Shown here one piece after another: positions 11,974-20,625 of a stretch of 20,625 bases of DNA. The DNA is taken from positions 1 to 20,625 of the forward strand of contig CAJTXN010000026.1 of the NCBI GenBank assembly GCA_910583605.1, written 5' to 3'. Made by a program: the position numbers and the translations under genes. Within the stretch, counting starts at the first letter, position 1; the number at the start of each line of letters is the position of its first letter. Origin of the DNA: an uncultured Lachnospiraceae bacterium. GTDB lineage: Bacteria; Bacillota; Clostridia; Lachnospirales; Lachnospiraceae. Below the pieces are notes generated by a model. That model searched no databases, was not told the DNA's origin, and worked only from the letters and a program-made list of their open reading frames with translations.

Positions 11974-13740
11974 ATGAAATCATTGGTGAAATATTTAAGA
12001 AATTATAAAAAAGAAACCGTATTAAGTCCGTTGTTTAAATTACTGGAGGCAACTTTTGAACTGTTTGTGCCTCTGGTAATGGCTTCCATCATTGATAAAG
12101 GCATAGGAAACGGAGATAAAGGTTATATTTTTAAAATGTGTCTGGTACTGGTGGTGCTGGGAGTCATCGGACTGGTGTGTTCCATAACTGCACAATTCTT
12201 TGCTGCAAAGGCGGCCGTAGGATTTGCTGCAAAACTGCGTCATGCGCTGTATGACCACATACAAAGTCTTTCTTTCAGCGAAATTGATACCCTGGGAACC
12301 TCCACACTGATTACCAGAATGACCAGTGATGTGAATCAGGTACAAAACGGTGTGAATCTGACACTGCGTCTGTTGCTGCGTTCACCGTTCATTGTTTTTG
12401 GCGCCATGTTAATGGCATTTACCATAGATGTAAAGGCTGCGCTGGTATTTGTTGTGGCAATTCCACTGCTAAGTGTGGTGGTATTTCTGATCATGTATTT
12501 CAGTATACCCCTGTATAAAAAGGTACAGAGCGGACTGGACAGGGTACTGATGCTGACCAGGGAAAATCTTACCGGAGCCAGGGTCATCCGGGCATTTAAC
12601 AAAGAACAGGATGAAATAGAGAGTTTTGAAAAAGAAAACCATGCATTAACAAAATTACAAATGTTTGTAGGACGGATTTCAGCGCTGATGAATCCGGTAA
12701 CTTATATTATTATCAATGGAGCTATTGCTGCCCTGATTTATATCGGAGCCCTCCGGGTGGACAGCGGAGCCATTACCCAGGGAGAGGTTGTGGCGCTGGT
12801 CAATTATATGTCCCAGATTCTTGTGGAACTGGTGAAAATGGCAAACCTGATCATTACCGTAACAAAGGCTCTGGCCTGCGCCAAACGTATTGAGAATGTA
12901 TTTGATATAGAATCCGGAATAGCGGAAGAGAAACAAACTGCCGATGCGGTTGAGGGAAGTCCTTTTATAGAATTTAAAAATGTTTCTTTTGCTTACAGCG
13001 GAGCCGGAGAAAATGCCGTATCAAATATCAGTTTTACGGTGAATCGGGGAGAAACCGTTGGTGTTATCGGAGGTACCGGTTGCGGAAAATCTACAATTGT
13101 CAGTCTGATTCCCAGATATTACGACACCACGGAGGGCGAAGTCCTGATTCGCGGAGTGGATGTGAAGCGGATGAAACTTTCGGAACTGCGTCAGATGGTG
13201 GGAATGGTCATGCAGAAAGCAGTATTGTTTAAAGGAACCATTCGTGAAAATATGCAATGGGGAAAGAAGGATGCCAGAGATGAAGAAATATACGAGGCGC
13301 TGGATATTTCCCAGTCCAGAGAGTTTGTGGAAAATAAGCCGCTAAAATTAGATGAGCCTGTTGAACAGGGAGGAAAAAATCTGTCGGGAGGGCAGAAACA
13401 AAGACTGACCATAGCCAGAGCGCTGGTCCGAAAGCCTCAGATATTAATATTGGATGACAGTGCTTCCGCATTGGATTTTGCAACGGATGCCGGATTGCGG
13501 AAGGCATTAAAAAATATGAACGAAAAAATGAACCATATGCTTACTACGTTTATCGTATCCCAGAGAACCTCCTCCATTCAGCATGCAGATAAAATTATTG
13601 TGCTGGAGGATGGTGAGATGCTGGACATCGGAACCCATGAGGAATTACTGAAACGTTGTGAAACATATAAGGAAATTCACTATTCCCAGATTCCGGAGGA
13701 ACCGGCAAAGGAAAATACATCTGCAAAGGAGGCGGAATAA
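11974..13740 (+). CDS. Heterodimeric ABC exporter subunit with degenerate ATP site
   Basis: 588 residues, a half-transporter with six membrane helices (about 1-310) fused to an ATPase domain. Walker A is GGTGCGKST with Lys372, the signature is LSGGQ at 470-474, and Walker B is ILILDDSAS, with Asp495 where the catalytic Glu should be. The switch His is Gln530 (VSQRTSS). Asp and Gln at these places mark the degenerate nucleotide site of heterodimeric exporters such as TM287/288, BmrCD and LmrCD. Start chosen at ATG 11974 (MKSLVKYLRNYKKE), with GGAG six bases ahead; ATG 11962 has no such site. Its partner starts four bases after its stop. Substrate unknown. Confidence 0.92.
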   Translation: MKSLVKYLRNYKKETVLSPLFKLLEATFELFVPLVMASIIDKGIGNGDKGYIFKMCLVLVVLGVIGLVCSITAQFFAAKAAVGFAAKLRHALYDHIQSLSFSEIDTLGTSTLITRMTSDVNQVQNGVNLTLRLLLRSPFIVFGAMLMAFTIDVKAALVFVVAIPLLSVVVFLIMYFSIPLYKKVQSGLDRVLMLTRENLTGARVIRAFNKEQDEIESFEKENHALTKLQMFVGRISALMNPVTYIIINGAIAALIYIGALRVDSGAITQGEVVALVNYMSQILVELVKMANLIITVTKALACAKRIENVFDIESGIAEEKQTADAVEGSPFIEFKNVSFAYSGAGENAVSNISFTVNRGETVGVIGGTGCGKSTIVSLIPRYYDTTEGEVLIRGVDVKRMKLSELRQMVGMVMQKAVLFKGTIRENMQWGKKDARDEEIYEALDISQSREFVENKPLKLDEPVEQGGKNLSGGQKQRLTIARALVRKPQILILDDSASALDFATDAGLRKALKNMNEKMNHMLTTFIVSQRTSSIQHADKIIVLEDGEMLDIGTHEELLKRCETYKEIHYSQIPEEPAKENTSAKEAE

Positions 13741-13744
13741 ATAA

Positions 13745-15493
13745 ATGAAAAATAAAAAGACACAGATGCAGACAATGAAAAAAGTACTTGATTATATTAA
13801 AAAATATTCCGTATATGTTGTATTGTCCCTTTTGTTTGCGGTGGCAACGGTGGCATTCACCCTGTATATTCCAATTCTTACCGGAGATGCGGTGGATTTG
13901 ATTCTGGGAGAAGGTATCGTAGACTTTGAAGGAATCTATAAGATTTTAATTCAGATTATAATCGTTATGCTGTTGACGGCTCTGGCCCAGTGGGTAATGA
14001 ATATCTGCAACAACAAGATAACCTATGGTGTCATTCGGGATATCCGGGACAAAGCCTTTAAAAAACTGGAAATCGTACCATTAAAATATATTGACGGAAA
14101 TTCCCATGGGGATATCGTAAGCCGGGTGATTGCAGATGTGGATCAGTTTGCGGATGGTCTGCTGATGGGATTTACACAGTTATTTACCGGCGTGATTACC
14201 ATTTTCGGTACGCTGTGCTTTATGTTATCCATTAATATTAAAATCACTCTGGTAGTAGTGGTGATTACTCCGGTGTCCCTGTTCGTGGCCAGTTTTATTG
14301 CAAAACGCACATATTCCATGTTTCAGAAACAGTCAGAAACCAGAGGAGAACAGACGGCACTGATCGATGAAATGATTGGAAACCAGAAGGTGGTTCAGGC
14401 ATACGGTCAGGAAGCGGAAGTATTGGAAAAATTCGATAAAATTAATAATGATCTGGAGAAATATTCCCTGCGGGCAGTATTCTTTTCTTCCATTACCAAT
14501 CCGGCTACCCGTTTTGTAAACAGTCTGGTATATACCGGTGTGGGACTGGCGGGTGCCATTTCTGCCATGCATGGCGGAATCAGCGTGGGACAGCTTTCCT
14601 GTTTTTTGAGTTATGCCAATCAGTATACCAAACCTTTTAACGAGATCTCCGGTGTTATTACGGAATTGCAGAATGCACTGGCCTGTGCTGCAAGAATCTT
14701 TGAACTCATTGAGGAGGAGCCCCAGATACCGGATGCCGCAGATGCAGCAGTGTTAGAAAATGCTTCGGGAAAAATCAATCTGGAACATGTATGTTTTTCT
14801 TACGTTCCGGAGAAAAAGCTGATTGAAGATTTCAATCTGGCTGTAAAGCCGGGACAGCGGGTGGCAATTGTAGGACCAACCGGCTGCGGAAAATCCACGA
14901 TCATTAATTTGCTGATGCGGTTTTATGACGTGAACAGCGGATCCATTCAGGTGGAAGGAACGGATATCCGGCAAATTACCAGAGACAGTTTAAGAACTTC
15001 CTACGGCATGGTACTTCAGGAGACATGGCTGAAGGGAGGAACGATTCGGGAAAATTTGGCAATGGGAAAACCGGAAGCTACAGATGAAGAAATTATTGCA
15101 GCAGCAAAGGCATCCCATGCCCACGGTTTTATAAAACGGCTTCCGCAGGGGTATGATACGGTAATCACGGAAGACGGCGGAAATCTGTCCCAGGGACAGA
15201 AACAGTTATTATGTATTGCCAGGGTCATGCTGTGTCTGCCGCCTATGCTGATTTTGGATGAAGCCACATCATCCATTGATACCAGAACAGAGCAGAAGAT
15301 TCAGAGTGCATTTGCTGCCATGATGAAAGGCAGGACCAGCTTTATCGTTGCCCACAGACTTTCTACCATTAAAGAAGCGGACATTATTCTGGTAATGAAA
15401 GACGGAAGTATTATTGAACAGGGAAATCATAAAGAATTATTAAAGTGTGGCGGTTTTTATGCAGAACTGTATAACAGTCAGTTTGCAAGATAG
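13745..15493 (+). CDS. Heterodimeric ABC exporter subunit with catalytic ATP site
   Basis: 582 residues, half-transporter with membrane domain (about 1-320) and ATPase domain. Walker A is GPTGCGKST with Lys383, Walker B is LILDEATSS with Asp505 and catalytic Glu506, and the switch is His537 (VAHRLST). The signature is LSQGQ (481-485) instead of LSGGQ. In the dimer this altered signature faces the degenerate Walker B of the upstream subunit, so one site is inactive in both halves and the other (this Walker A/B with the partner's LSGGQ) is complete. GGAGG lies 13 bases upstream of the ATG. Likely exports a drug, lipid or peptide; adjacency to cysE makes a sulfur compound conceivable but unproven. 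Confidence 0.92.
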   Translation: MKNKKTQMQTMKKVLDYIKKYSVYVVLSLLFAVATVAFTLYIPILTGDAVDLILGEGIVDFEGIYKILIQIIIVMLLTALAQWVMNICNNKITYGVIRDIRDKAFKKLEIVPLKYIDGNSHGDIVSRVIADVDQFADGLLMGFTQLFTGVITIFGTLCFMLSINIKITLVVVVITPVSLFVASFIAKRTYSMFQKQSETRGEQTALIDEMIGNQKVVQAYGQEAEVLEKFDKINNDLEKYSLRAVFFSSITNPATRFVNSLVYTGVGLAGAISAMHGGISVGQLSCFLSYANQYTKPFNEISGVITELQNALACAARIFELIEEEPQIPDAADAAVLENASGKINLEHVCFSYVPEKKLIEDFNLAVKPGQRVAIVGPTGCGKSTIINLLMRFYDVNSGSIQVEGTDIRQITRDSLRTSYGMVLQETWLKGGTIRENLAMGKPEATDEEIIAAAKASHAHGFIKRLPQGYDTVITEDGGNLSQGQKQLLCIARVMLCLPPMLILDEATSSIDTRTEQKIQSAFAAMMKGRTSFIVAHRLSTIKEADIILVMKDGSIIEQGNHKELLKCGGFYAELYNSQFAR

Positions 15494-15553
15494 AAAGAAA
15501 CCCGGAAGGAAAGGGAAGTATCGCAGACGGACAGCGATATGCACAGGTGTTAC

Positions 15554-16522
15554 ATGGATAATTTATTATATAGTCTCAACGCAGTCATACCTGTTTTTTT
15601 AATTATTGTAGTGGGATATGTTTTAAAACGGACTGGTATGCTGAATGATGAATTTGCAAAAACGGCAAACGGTTTTGTCTATAAAATCACGTTGCCGGCC
15701 ATGCTGCTGAACAATATGATGACATGTGATATCCGTCATACGTTTGACGGCGCCTATGTCTTATATTGCGGGGCAGTGACTTTAACCGGAATATTGGTTG
15801 TCTGGGGGATTAGCAGGCTTTTTTTAAAAGATAAATCCATAGTGGGGGAATTTGTTCAGGGTGCATACCGGGGAAGTGCAGCGATTTTGGGTATCGCTCT
15901 TGTTCAGAATATAAGCGGAAATACCACGATGGCTCCGTTAATGATGCTGGGTTCCGTGCCGCTATACAATATATTTGCGGTTATCGTGCTGATCTTTGAG
16001 AATGGGGAAAAGACGGAAAGCAATCAGAACGGAGCCGGACAGCGGCAGAAAAAGATAGCCGGTTCGGTTAAGGGGATTTGTAAGAATCCCATAATATTAA
16101 GCATTTTAGGCGGAATGTTATTGTCTTTTTTTGATGTGGGTTTTCCGGTGATTCTTGATAAGACCATAAGCAGTATCGGATCACTCACGACACCGCTGGC
16201 ATTGATCGTGATAGGAGTGGGATTTGAGGGAAGAAAAGCGGTTAAAAAAATAAAACCTGCCGTTGCAGCCTCTTTAATTAAACTTGTGATTCAGCCGCTG
16301 GTATTTCTTCCAATTGCCGTGTGGTACGGATTTTCGGCAGATAAAATAGCAGCAGCATTGGTAATGCTGGGGGCGCCTACAACGGCAACCAGTTACATAA
16401 TGTCAAAAAATATGGGACATGAAGGAACGTTATCTTCCAGTATTATAATGCTGACCACATTGTGTTCTGCATTTACCATTACCGGATGGATATTTATATT
16501 GAAATCATTAAATGTGATTTGA
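15554..16522 (+). CDS. AEC family transporter (auxin efflux carrier superfamily)
   Basis: 322 residues with about ten hydrophobic segments. The opening NLLYSLNAVIPVFLIIVVGY followed by LKRTGMLNDEFAKT and the closing LGAPTTATSYIMSKNMG are typical of bacterial AEC carriers, which export or exchange small organic acids or amino acids. ATG 15554 is preferred over 15539: the family begins at MDNLL and an AGG sits eight bases ahead of it. The gap to the exporter genes is 60 bases with no terminator, so it may be read from the same promoter. Substrate cannot be inferred. Confidence 0.88.
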   Translation: MDNLLYSLNAVIPVFLIIVVGYVLKRTGMLNDEFAKTANGFVYKITLPAMLLNNMMTCDIRHTFDGAYVLYCGAVTLTGILVVWGISRLFLKDKSIVGEFVQGAYRGSAAILGIALVQNISGNTTMAPLMMLGSVPLYNIFAVIVLIFENGEKTESNQNGAGQRQKKIAGSVKGICKNPIILSILGGMLLSFFDVGFPVILDKTISSIGSLTTPLALIVIGVGFEGRKAVKKIKPAVAASLIKLVIQPLVFLPIAVWYGFSADKIAAALVMLGAPTTATSYIMSKNMGHEGTLSSSIIMLTTLCSAFTITGWIFILKSLNVI

Positions 16523-16582
16523 AAGCTGCGGCGTTTTATTTAAGAAATAGCTGCGGAGTCTGCAGGACAGGGAGGCGAAATT

Positions 16583-19500
16583 GTGCTGGAAATCAAAGAT
16601 ATACTGGAAATAAGCAAATACCGGGAATATGAACTTGGACGGGAATTGTACGGAAGCCGGCAGGTGCATGATTTAAATGTCATGCCGCTGCTGGATTCCG
16701 GACGGTATGAAGTAACTGCAGATATTAAAGAAAGTGATGAACGGAACGGAAAACTTTATCAGGTAAGGTTGTGGATTGATGAAAAGAGTAAGGAGCACAA
16801 GATATACAATTATACCTGTACCTGTGAAAAAGACGAAGCTGAGATGTGCAGACATGATGTGGCAGCCGCCTTTTCCTTTGTGAAATTCCGGAAATCCCAG
16901 GAACTGAAAAAAGAGGTAATTCCGGTAACGGCACAGCGGCCAACCTCTAAAGATATTCAGGCAGCAATCCGCAAATATTCCGTTACCCCTGATACGATAC
17001 CCGGCCGAAATCAGGTATTTTTGGATTTAAGCCTTACAAACAATGGAACAAATGGTTTTCTTGTTCAGGCGAAAATAGGAATGACAAAGAAATATATTGT
17101 TCGGAATCTGGTGAAACTGGCGCAGGATATGGCGGCAAAGAATCAGGCGGAGTATGGAAAAAACTGCGTGGTGTACCATGACAGGGCATCGTTTGCGGAA
17201 GAATCCTTACCAAAGCTGGATTTTTTAATGGAGTTGATTAAAGGGAGCTTTCCGAATTTTGAGGAAATGGTGGTGATTTCCGGCAACTATCGTTTTCTTC
17301 CTGTATATCCGTATTTTATGGAGCGGCTGTTTCAGGTTTACATGAATCAGGAGCTTATGATCGATGGCAGACCATATCTGATCTCTGAACAAAATCCGAA
17401 GCTGTGTCTGATGATTCAAAATGAGTCGGATATGGGAATTTCATTAGATATGGAAGAAATTCGAATCATAAACGGTGACCGCCATGACTTTATACAGTCT
17501 GCCGAAGAAATTTTCCGCTGCAGTGAGGATTTCTCAAAAGACGTTATTCCGTTTGTCCGAACGATGAACAGTATGAAAGAAAAAAGCAGACGTGCAATAT
17601 ATTCCGACCGGAATTTTAATTTTATTAACCGGTCGGATTATCGTGCTTTTTGCGGCGCTGTCATTACCCAGCTGCAAAAACATATCGGTATTGTCTGTGA
17701 GGGAATAAATTTAGAAGACTATATGCCCACGGAGCCTAAATTCCATATCTATCTGGATGGTTCCGGCGGAATTCTGACTTTAAAATTAAACGTTTTATAT
17801 GGAAACGATGTATTTGAGCTGTATGAAATCCGGAAAACAGACGGTGAATACAGGGATATTGCAAAAGAGAGGGAAGTTCTGGAAATTGTCCAAAAGTATT
17901 TTAACGTTATTCCGGGAGTAGAAGAAAAACAGTGGCAGATTACGGAAGAAGAAAAGCTGTTTGAATTTTTAAGTGAAGGAATCACGGAATTAAATACTCT
18001 GGGAACCGTCTATGCAGCTGATAATTTTAGTGTATTTAAAATAACGGAACCTCCGAAACTGTCAGTCGGTGTAGGACTTCATGGGGATTTGATTGATATC
18101 ACCGTACATCCGGGGGAAATAAATTTAGATGAGATTTATAATATTCTGGAAGCATATCGTACAAAAAAGAAGTATTATCGTTTAAAAAGCGGAGAGTTTT
18201 TCAGACTGGGGGACGGGAATCTCTCTCTGCTGGCAGAAATAAAAAATGGGCTGGGATTTGACCGGGATGCATTTGTAACCGGAACGCTTCATATCCCGAA
18301 ATATTTTGCAGGATATATAGACGGCGCCATCCGGGATAAATCGGTGGATGATTCGGTCCGGAGAAATAAAGAGTTTAAGAGACTTGTCAGGGATATGAAG
18401 GAAATAGCGGATACGGATTATGAGGTTCCGGAAGAACTGAATGCAAAACTGCGGAGTTATCAGAAAACCGGATACCGTTTTCTTTCCATGCTGTCTGAAT
18501 TTGGATTTGGCGGAATTTTGGCGGATGATATGGGACTGGGAAAAACATTACAGATTATTGCTTTGTTGGAAGCAAAAAAAGAGAGCAGCCTGATCATTTG
18601 TCCCGCTTCTCTGGTTTACAACTGGGAAAGCGAAGTAAATCGTTTTGCACCGGATTTATCTGTTCTTGCAGTAGTTGGAGAACAGAAGAAACGGGAAGAG
18701 CTGTTAAAAGGTTATGAAAATTATCATATCATTATCACTTCGTATGATCTGCTGAAGCGGGATATTGAGTTATATGAATCCTGCAGGTTCCGGTACTGTA
18801 TTGCTGATGAGGCTCAGTATATAAAAAATCTGACAACCCGGGTGTCCCGGGCGGTAAAAAGAATCCGGGCGGAATTAAGGTTTGCACTGACCGGAACTCC
18901 TATTGAAAACCGGTTAAGTGATTTATACAGTATTTTTGATTTTGTTATGCCGGGATATCTGAAAGATTATGATAGTTTTAAAACGGATTACGAAATACCA
19001 ATTGTACAGCAGCAGGATGAAACTAAACTGGTAAGATTACAAAGGTTTGTTCATCCGTTTATACTGAGGCGGAAAAAAGAGGAAGTATTAAAAGATTTGC
19101 CGCCGAAGATGGAACACGTTATATATGTAAGAATGACCGGAAAACAAAGGGAATTATACAATGCCAGACTAAGTCTGCTTCGTATGGAACTGGCAAAGAA
19201 GACAGAGAAGGAATGGAAGGAGGACCGGCTGAAGATACTGGCGGAGCTGACCAGGCTGCGGCAGATTTGCTGCGCTCCGGATATATGTTATGAGAATTAT
19301 GACGGTGGTTCCGGTAAAATGGACACCTGCATGGAACTGATAGAAGAGGCGGTGGAAGGCGAACACCGGATTCTGGTTTTTTCCCAGTTTGTAACAGTGT
19401 TAAATAAGATTGGGCAGAAGCTTAGAACAAGAAATATTCCTTTTTTGTTTCTAAGCGGAAAAAATACCAAGGAAGAGCGGCGCAGAATGGTGGAAGAATT

Positions 19501-19822
19501 TCAAAAGGAGCAGGTACCGGTTTTTTTAATTTCTTTGAAAGCAGGCGGAACCGGATTGAATCTTACAGCGGCAGATGTGGTGATTCATGTTGACCCGTGG
19601 TGGAACGGAGCCATTGAAAATCAGGCAACGGACCGTGCATACCGGATCGGGCAGATTCGGGCTCTGTCAGTTATGAAACTGGTAACAAAAGACAGTATTG
19701 AAGAAAAAATTATCCGGCTTCAGGAAAAAAAAGCGGAGCTTGCCGACCGTGTGGTTTCCGGTGAAGGTATGACAAACAATATATTGGACAGGGCGGAATT
19801 ATTGGAATTACTGGATTTTTAA
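16583..19822 (+). CDS. SNF2-family helicase/ATPase with N-terminal SWIM zinc finger
   Basis: 1079 residues from a GTG start at 16583 with GGGAGGCG seven bases upstream. The SWIM finger is CxCx7CxH at Cys79, Cys81, Cys89 and His91. A long SNF2-associated region follows to about 620. The SNF2 ATPase core has RSYQKTGYRF, Walker A DDMGLGKT (Lys654), the DEAQ box at 742-745 and LTGTPIENRLSDLYSIFDF. The second lobe has VFSQF, SLKAGGTGLNLTAADVVIH, DPWWN and the arginine-finger motif ATDRAYRIGQ. Bacterial members (RapA/HepA relatives) translocate on DNA or remodel nucleoprotein or RNA polymerase. The gene is complete; its stop overlaps the stop of the convergent DUF6512 gene. No methylase, nuclease or phage-defence partner is adjacent, so a housekeeping role is more likely than defence. 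Confidence 0.93.
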   Translation: MLEIKDILEISKYREYELGRELYGSRQVHDLNVMPLLDSGRYEVTADIKESDERNGKLYQVRLWIDEKSKEHKIYNYTCTCEKDEAEMCRHDVAAAFSFVKFRKSQELKKEVIPVTAQRPTSKDIQAAIRKYSVTPDTIPGRNQVFLDLSLTNNGTNGFLVQAKIGMTKKYIVRNLVKLAQDMAAKNQAEYGKNCVVYHDRASFAEESLPKLDFLMELIKGSFPNFEEMVVISGNYRFLPVYPYFMERLFQVYMNQELMIDGRPYLISEQNPKLCLMIQNESDMGISLDMEEIRIINGDRHDFIQSAEEIFRCSEDFSKDVIPFVRTMNSMKEKSRRAIYSDRNFNFINRSDYRAFCGAVITQLQKHIGIVCEGINLEDYMPTEPKFHIYLDGSGGILTLKLNVLYGNDVFELYEIRKTDGEYRDIAKEREVLEIVQKYFNVIPGVEEKQWQITEEEKLFEFLSEGITELNTLGTVYAADNFSVFKITEPPKLSVGVGLHGDLIDITVHPGEINLDEIYNILEAYRTKKKYYRLKSGEFFRLGDGNLSLLAEIKNGLGFDRDAFVTGTLHIPKYFAGYIDGAIRDKSVDDSVRRNKEFKRLVRDMKEIADTDYEVPEELNAKLRSYQKTGYRFLSMLSEFGFGGILADDMGLGKTLQIIALLEAKKESSLIICPASLVYNWESEVNRFAPDLSVLAVVGEQKKREELLKGYENYHIIITSYDLLKRDIELYESCRFRYCIADEAQYIKNLTTRVSRAVKRIRAELRFALTGTPIENRLSDLYSIFDFVMPGYLKDYDSFKTDYEIPIVQQQDETKLVRLQRFVHPFILRRKKEEVLKDLPPKMEHVIYVRMTGKQRELYNARLSLLRMELAKKTEKEWKEDRLKILAELTRLRQICCAPDICYENYDGGSGKMDTCMELIEEAVEGEHRILVFSQFVTVLNKIGQKLRTRNIPFLFLSGKNTKEERRRMVEEFQKEQVPVFLISLKAGGTGLNLTAADVVIHVDPWWNGAIENQATDRAYRIGQIRALSVMKLVTKDSIEEKIIRLQEKKAELADRVVSGEGMTNNILDRAELLELLDF

Positions 19823-20355
19823 TTCTCGGGAGGGAGAAATAAAGGAATTTCCGGCGGCCGGATACTGAACCATATAAAGCAGAGGATTAATATTTCGGCG
19901 GCTGTTATATAAACTCCGGGATTTGCCCTGCACAGGCAGGTTTCATGGGTGATTAAATAATAACTGACCATAAAACTTATGATTACAGCCAGAATAAATA
20001 TAGAAATATCGACTATAAGAATACTTTTGCCAAAAACACCGGTATAGGTATAAAAGAGGGTTATGATGGATAAAAGGCCGGCAAGAAGACCAAAGAATTT
20101 TCCGCAGGGAAGTTTTTGGGCATAATCCGTTAAGGAGTCGTGTATCAGCAGACAGTATTCCAATACGGAGTATAATAGGAAGGGATAGAACAGCAGTTTC
20201 AGATGTTCAAAGGTAGACTCGTTTTTTGCAAAAAACAGTCCGATAATTTCCAGTCTGCCGGTCCAGTCATATACAAAATGCGCCAGTGTGCCGGCTGCAA
20301 TGACAAAGATAATGCCGATGACTTCCAGTTGACGAAGTCTTTTTGTGTCGTTCAT
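19819..20355 (-). CDS. DUF6512 family membrane protein
   Basis: 178 residues with about five hydrophobic segments and a short charged N-terminus (MNDTKRLRQLE). Recognised as DUF6512 from the block GTLAHFVYDWTG followed by FFAKNESTFEHLKLLFYP, which places His and Trp/Asp residues at membrane edges and is strongly conserved in the family as I know it. The ATG at 20355 has AAAGGA about eight bases upstream on the minus strand. Function unknown. The stop (TTA on the plus strand, 19819-19821) overlaps the SNF2 stop. Confidence 0.85.
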   Translation of the reverse strand: MNDTKRLRQLEVIGIIFVIAAGTLAHFVYDWTGRLEIIGLFFAKNESTFEHLKLLFYPFLLYSVLEYCLLIHDSLTDYAQKLPCGKFFGLLAGLLSIITLFYTYTGVFGKSILIVDISIFILAVIISFMVSYYLITHETCLCRANPGVYITAAEILILCFIWFSIRPPEIPLFLPPEN

Positions 20356-20473
20356 TGTAATATCCTTTCAGAAAATAAAGGGGATTCTTTATGTTAGGAT
20401 ATGTGCTCTTATATGGAAATATTCGAAAGAAGCAAAAAATTTTGATGGATTCAAAAATTTGTATAAAAAAAAC

Positions 20474-20502
20474 TTGACAAAAGGTATTTCCGGTGATATC
20501 AT
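20474..20502 (+). promoter_or_regulatory. Strong sigma-A promoter P1 at the right edge
   Basis: Consensus TTGACA (20474-20479), 17 bases, TATCAT (20497-20502). An A/T tract at about 20434-20472 (AAAAAATTTT and a run of eight A) sits directly upstream like an UP element. Confidence 0.7.
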
Positions 20503-20579
20503 ATTCTAGCTGCTTGAAAAACAGACAACAAAAAGCGATAAAAATCTTAGGGAACTGAGAAAAAAAGTCGAAAAAACAG

Positions 20580-20608
20580 TTGACAGAAGCAAAGCGTTAT
20601 GGTAAACT
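20580..20608 (+). promoter_or_regulatory. Strong sigma-A promoter P2 at the right edge
   Basis: Consensus TTGACA (20580-20585), 17 bases, TAAACT (20603-20608), 106 bases downstream of P1, with an A-rich run (GAAAAAAAGTCGAAAAAAC) just before it. No coding start follows within the window. Tandem consensus promoters with A-tracts are typical of rRNA operons. Confidence 0.7.
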
Positions 20609-20625
20609 ATCAAAGTTGCTGTTGA

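Noticed and set aside
16583..19822. SNF2 helicase considered as part of a phage-defence system
   Set aside because: No nuclease, methylase, phospholipase-D or other defence partner on either side; the neighbours are transporters and a DUF6512 gene.
20438..20460. AAATTTTGA...TCAAAAATTT hairpin considered as a terminator
   Set aside because: The stem is nearly all A/T with an unpaired base and directly precedes a consensus promoter, so an UP-element-like tract is more likely.
1..20625. CRISPR array, tRNA genes, insertion sequences or integrase
   Set aside because: No regularly spaced direct repeats, no cloverleaf-like segments and no transposase or recombinase motifs were found on either strand by eye.

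Overview
The window looks like chromosomal DNA of a Gram-positive anaerobe of the class Clostridia, most likely Lachnospiraceae. The basis is family membership rather than any single marker: a CD3324-type small regulator, a DUF1062-type zinc protein, a DUF5685 gene next to a DnaJ-TPR gene, an iron-containing alcohol dehydrogenase, a clostridial-type aspartate kinase, an EpsC-type serine acetyltransferase, an SNF2 helicase with a SWIM zinc finger, and a DUF6512 membrane protein. Species cannot be read from the sequence.

Left end (1-2706): a visibly AT-rich accessory segment holding the 3' end of a large RHS-repeat (YD-repeat) wall or secreted protein. It is broken by one clear frameshift near 850-871, and possibly a second near 34. 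The RHS core is followed by a variable tip of about 160 residues with Cys and His motifs that suggest a papain-like peptidase toxin. A membrane-anchored protein starts 13 nt later and is the obvious immunity candidate.

2707-3760: two small genes, a CD3324-family HTH protein and a short DUF1062-like double zinc knuckle. Each is preceded by the same composite leader: ribosome binding site, 8-9 codon mini-ORF, stem-loop, AATCC, A-rich spacer, ribosome binding site, and a coding start containing the same 11 bases. The two stems differ in sequence but both still pair. This repeated leader is the most unusual structure in the window.

3880-7369: an apparent four-gene operon of a membrane zinc-ribbon protein, a DUF5685 protein (TTG start), a DnaJ-domain/TPR protein with a Cys-rich tail, and a polytopic O-antigen-ligase-like (Wzy/WaaL superfamily) protein. 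It ends at a strong terminator shared with the convergent aspartate kinase gene (7447-8766, minus), whose promoter lies in a divergent intergenic region opposite the iron alcohol dehydrogenase (8944-10134, plus).

10135-10669 carries no convincing gene. It holds a terminator, a 33-bp near-perfect GC-rich palindrome, a perfect 12-bp inverted repeat, and a well-formed promoter. From that promoter run a deletion scar (the start of a CmpB-like permease joined out of frame to the tail of another protein), cysE, and a heterodimeric ABC exporter pair with one degenerate ATP site. An AEC-family transporter and a large SNF2 helicase follow on the same strand. The SNF2 stop overlaps the stop of a convergent DUF6512 gene. 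The right edge has two strong tandem sigma-A promoters with A-tracts and no ORF after them, as expected upstream of an rRNA operon or other highly expressed RNA lying just outside the window.
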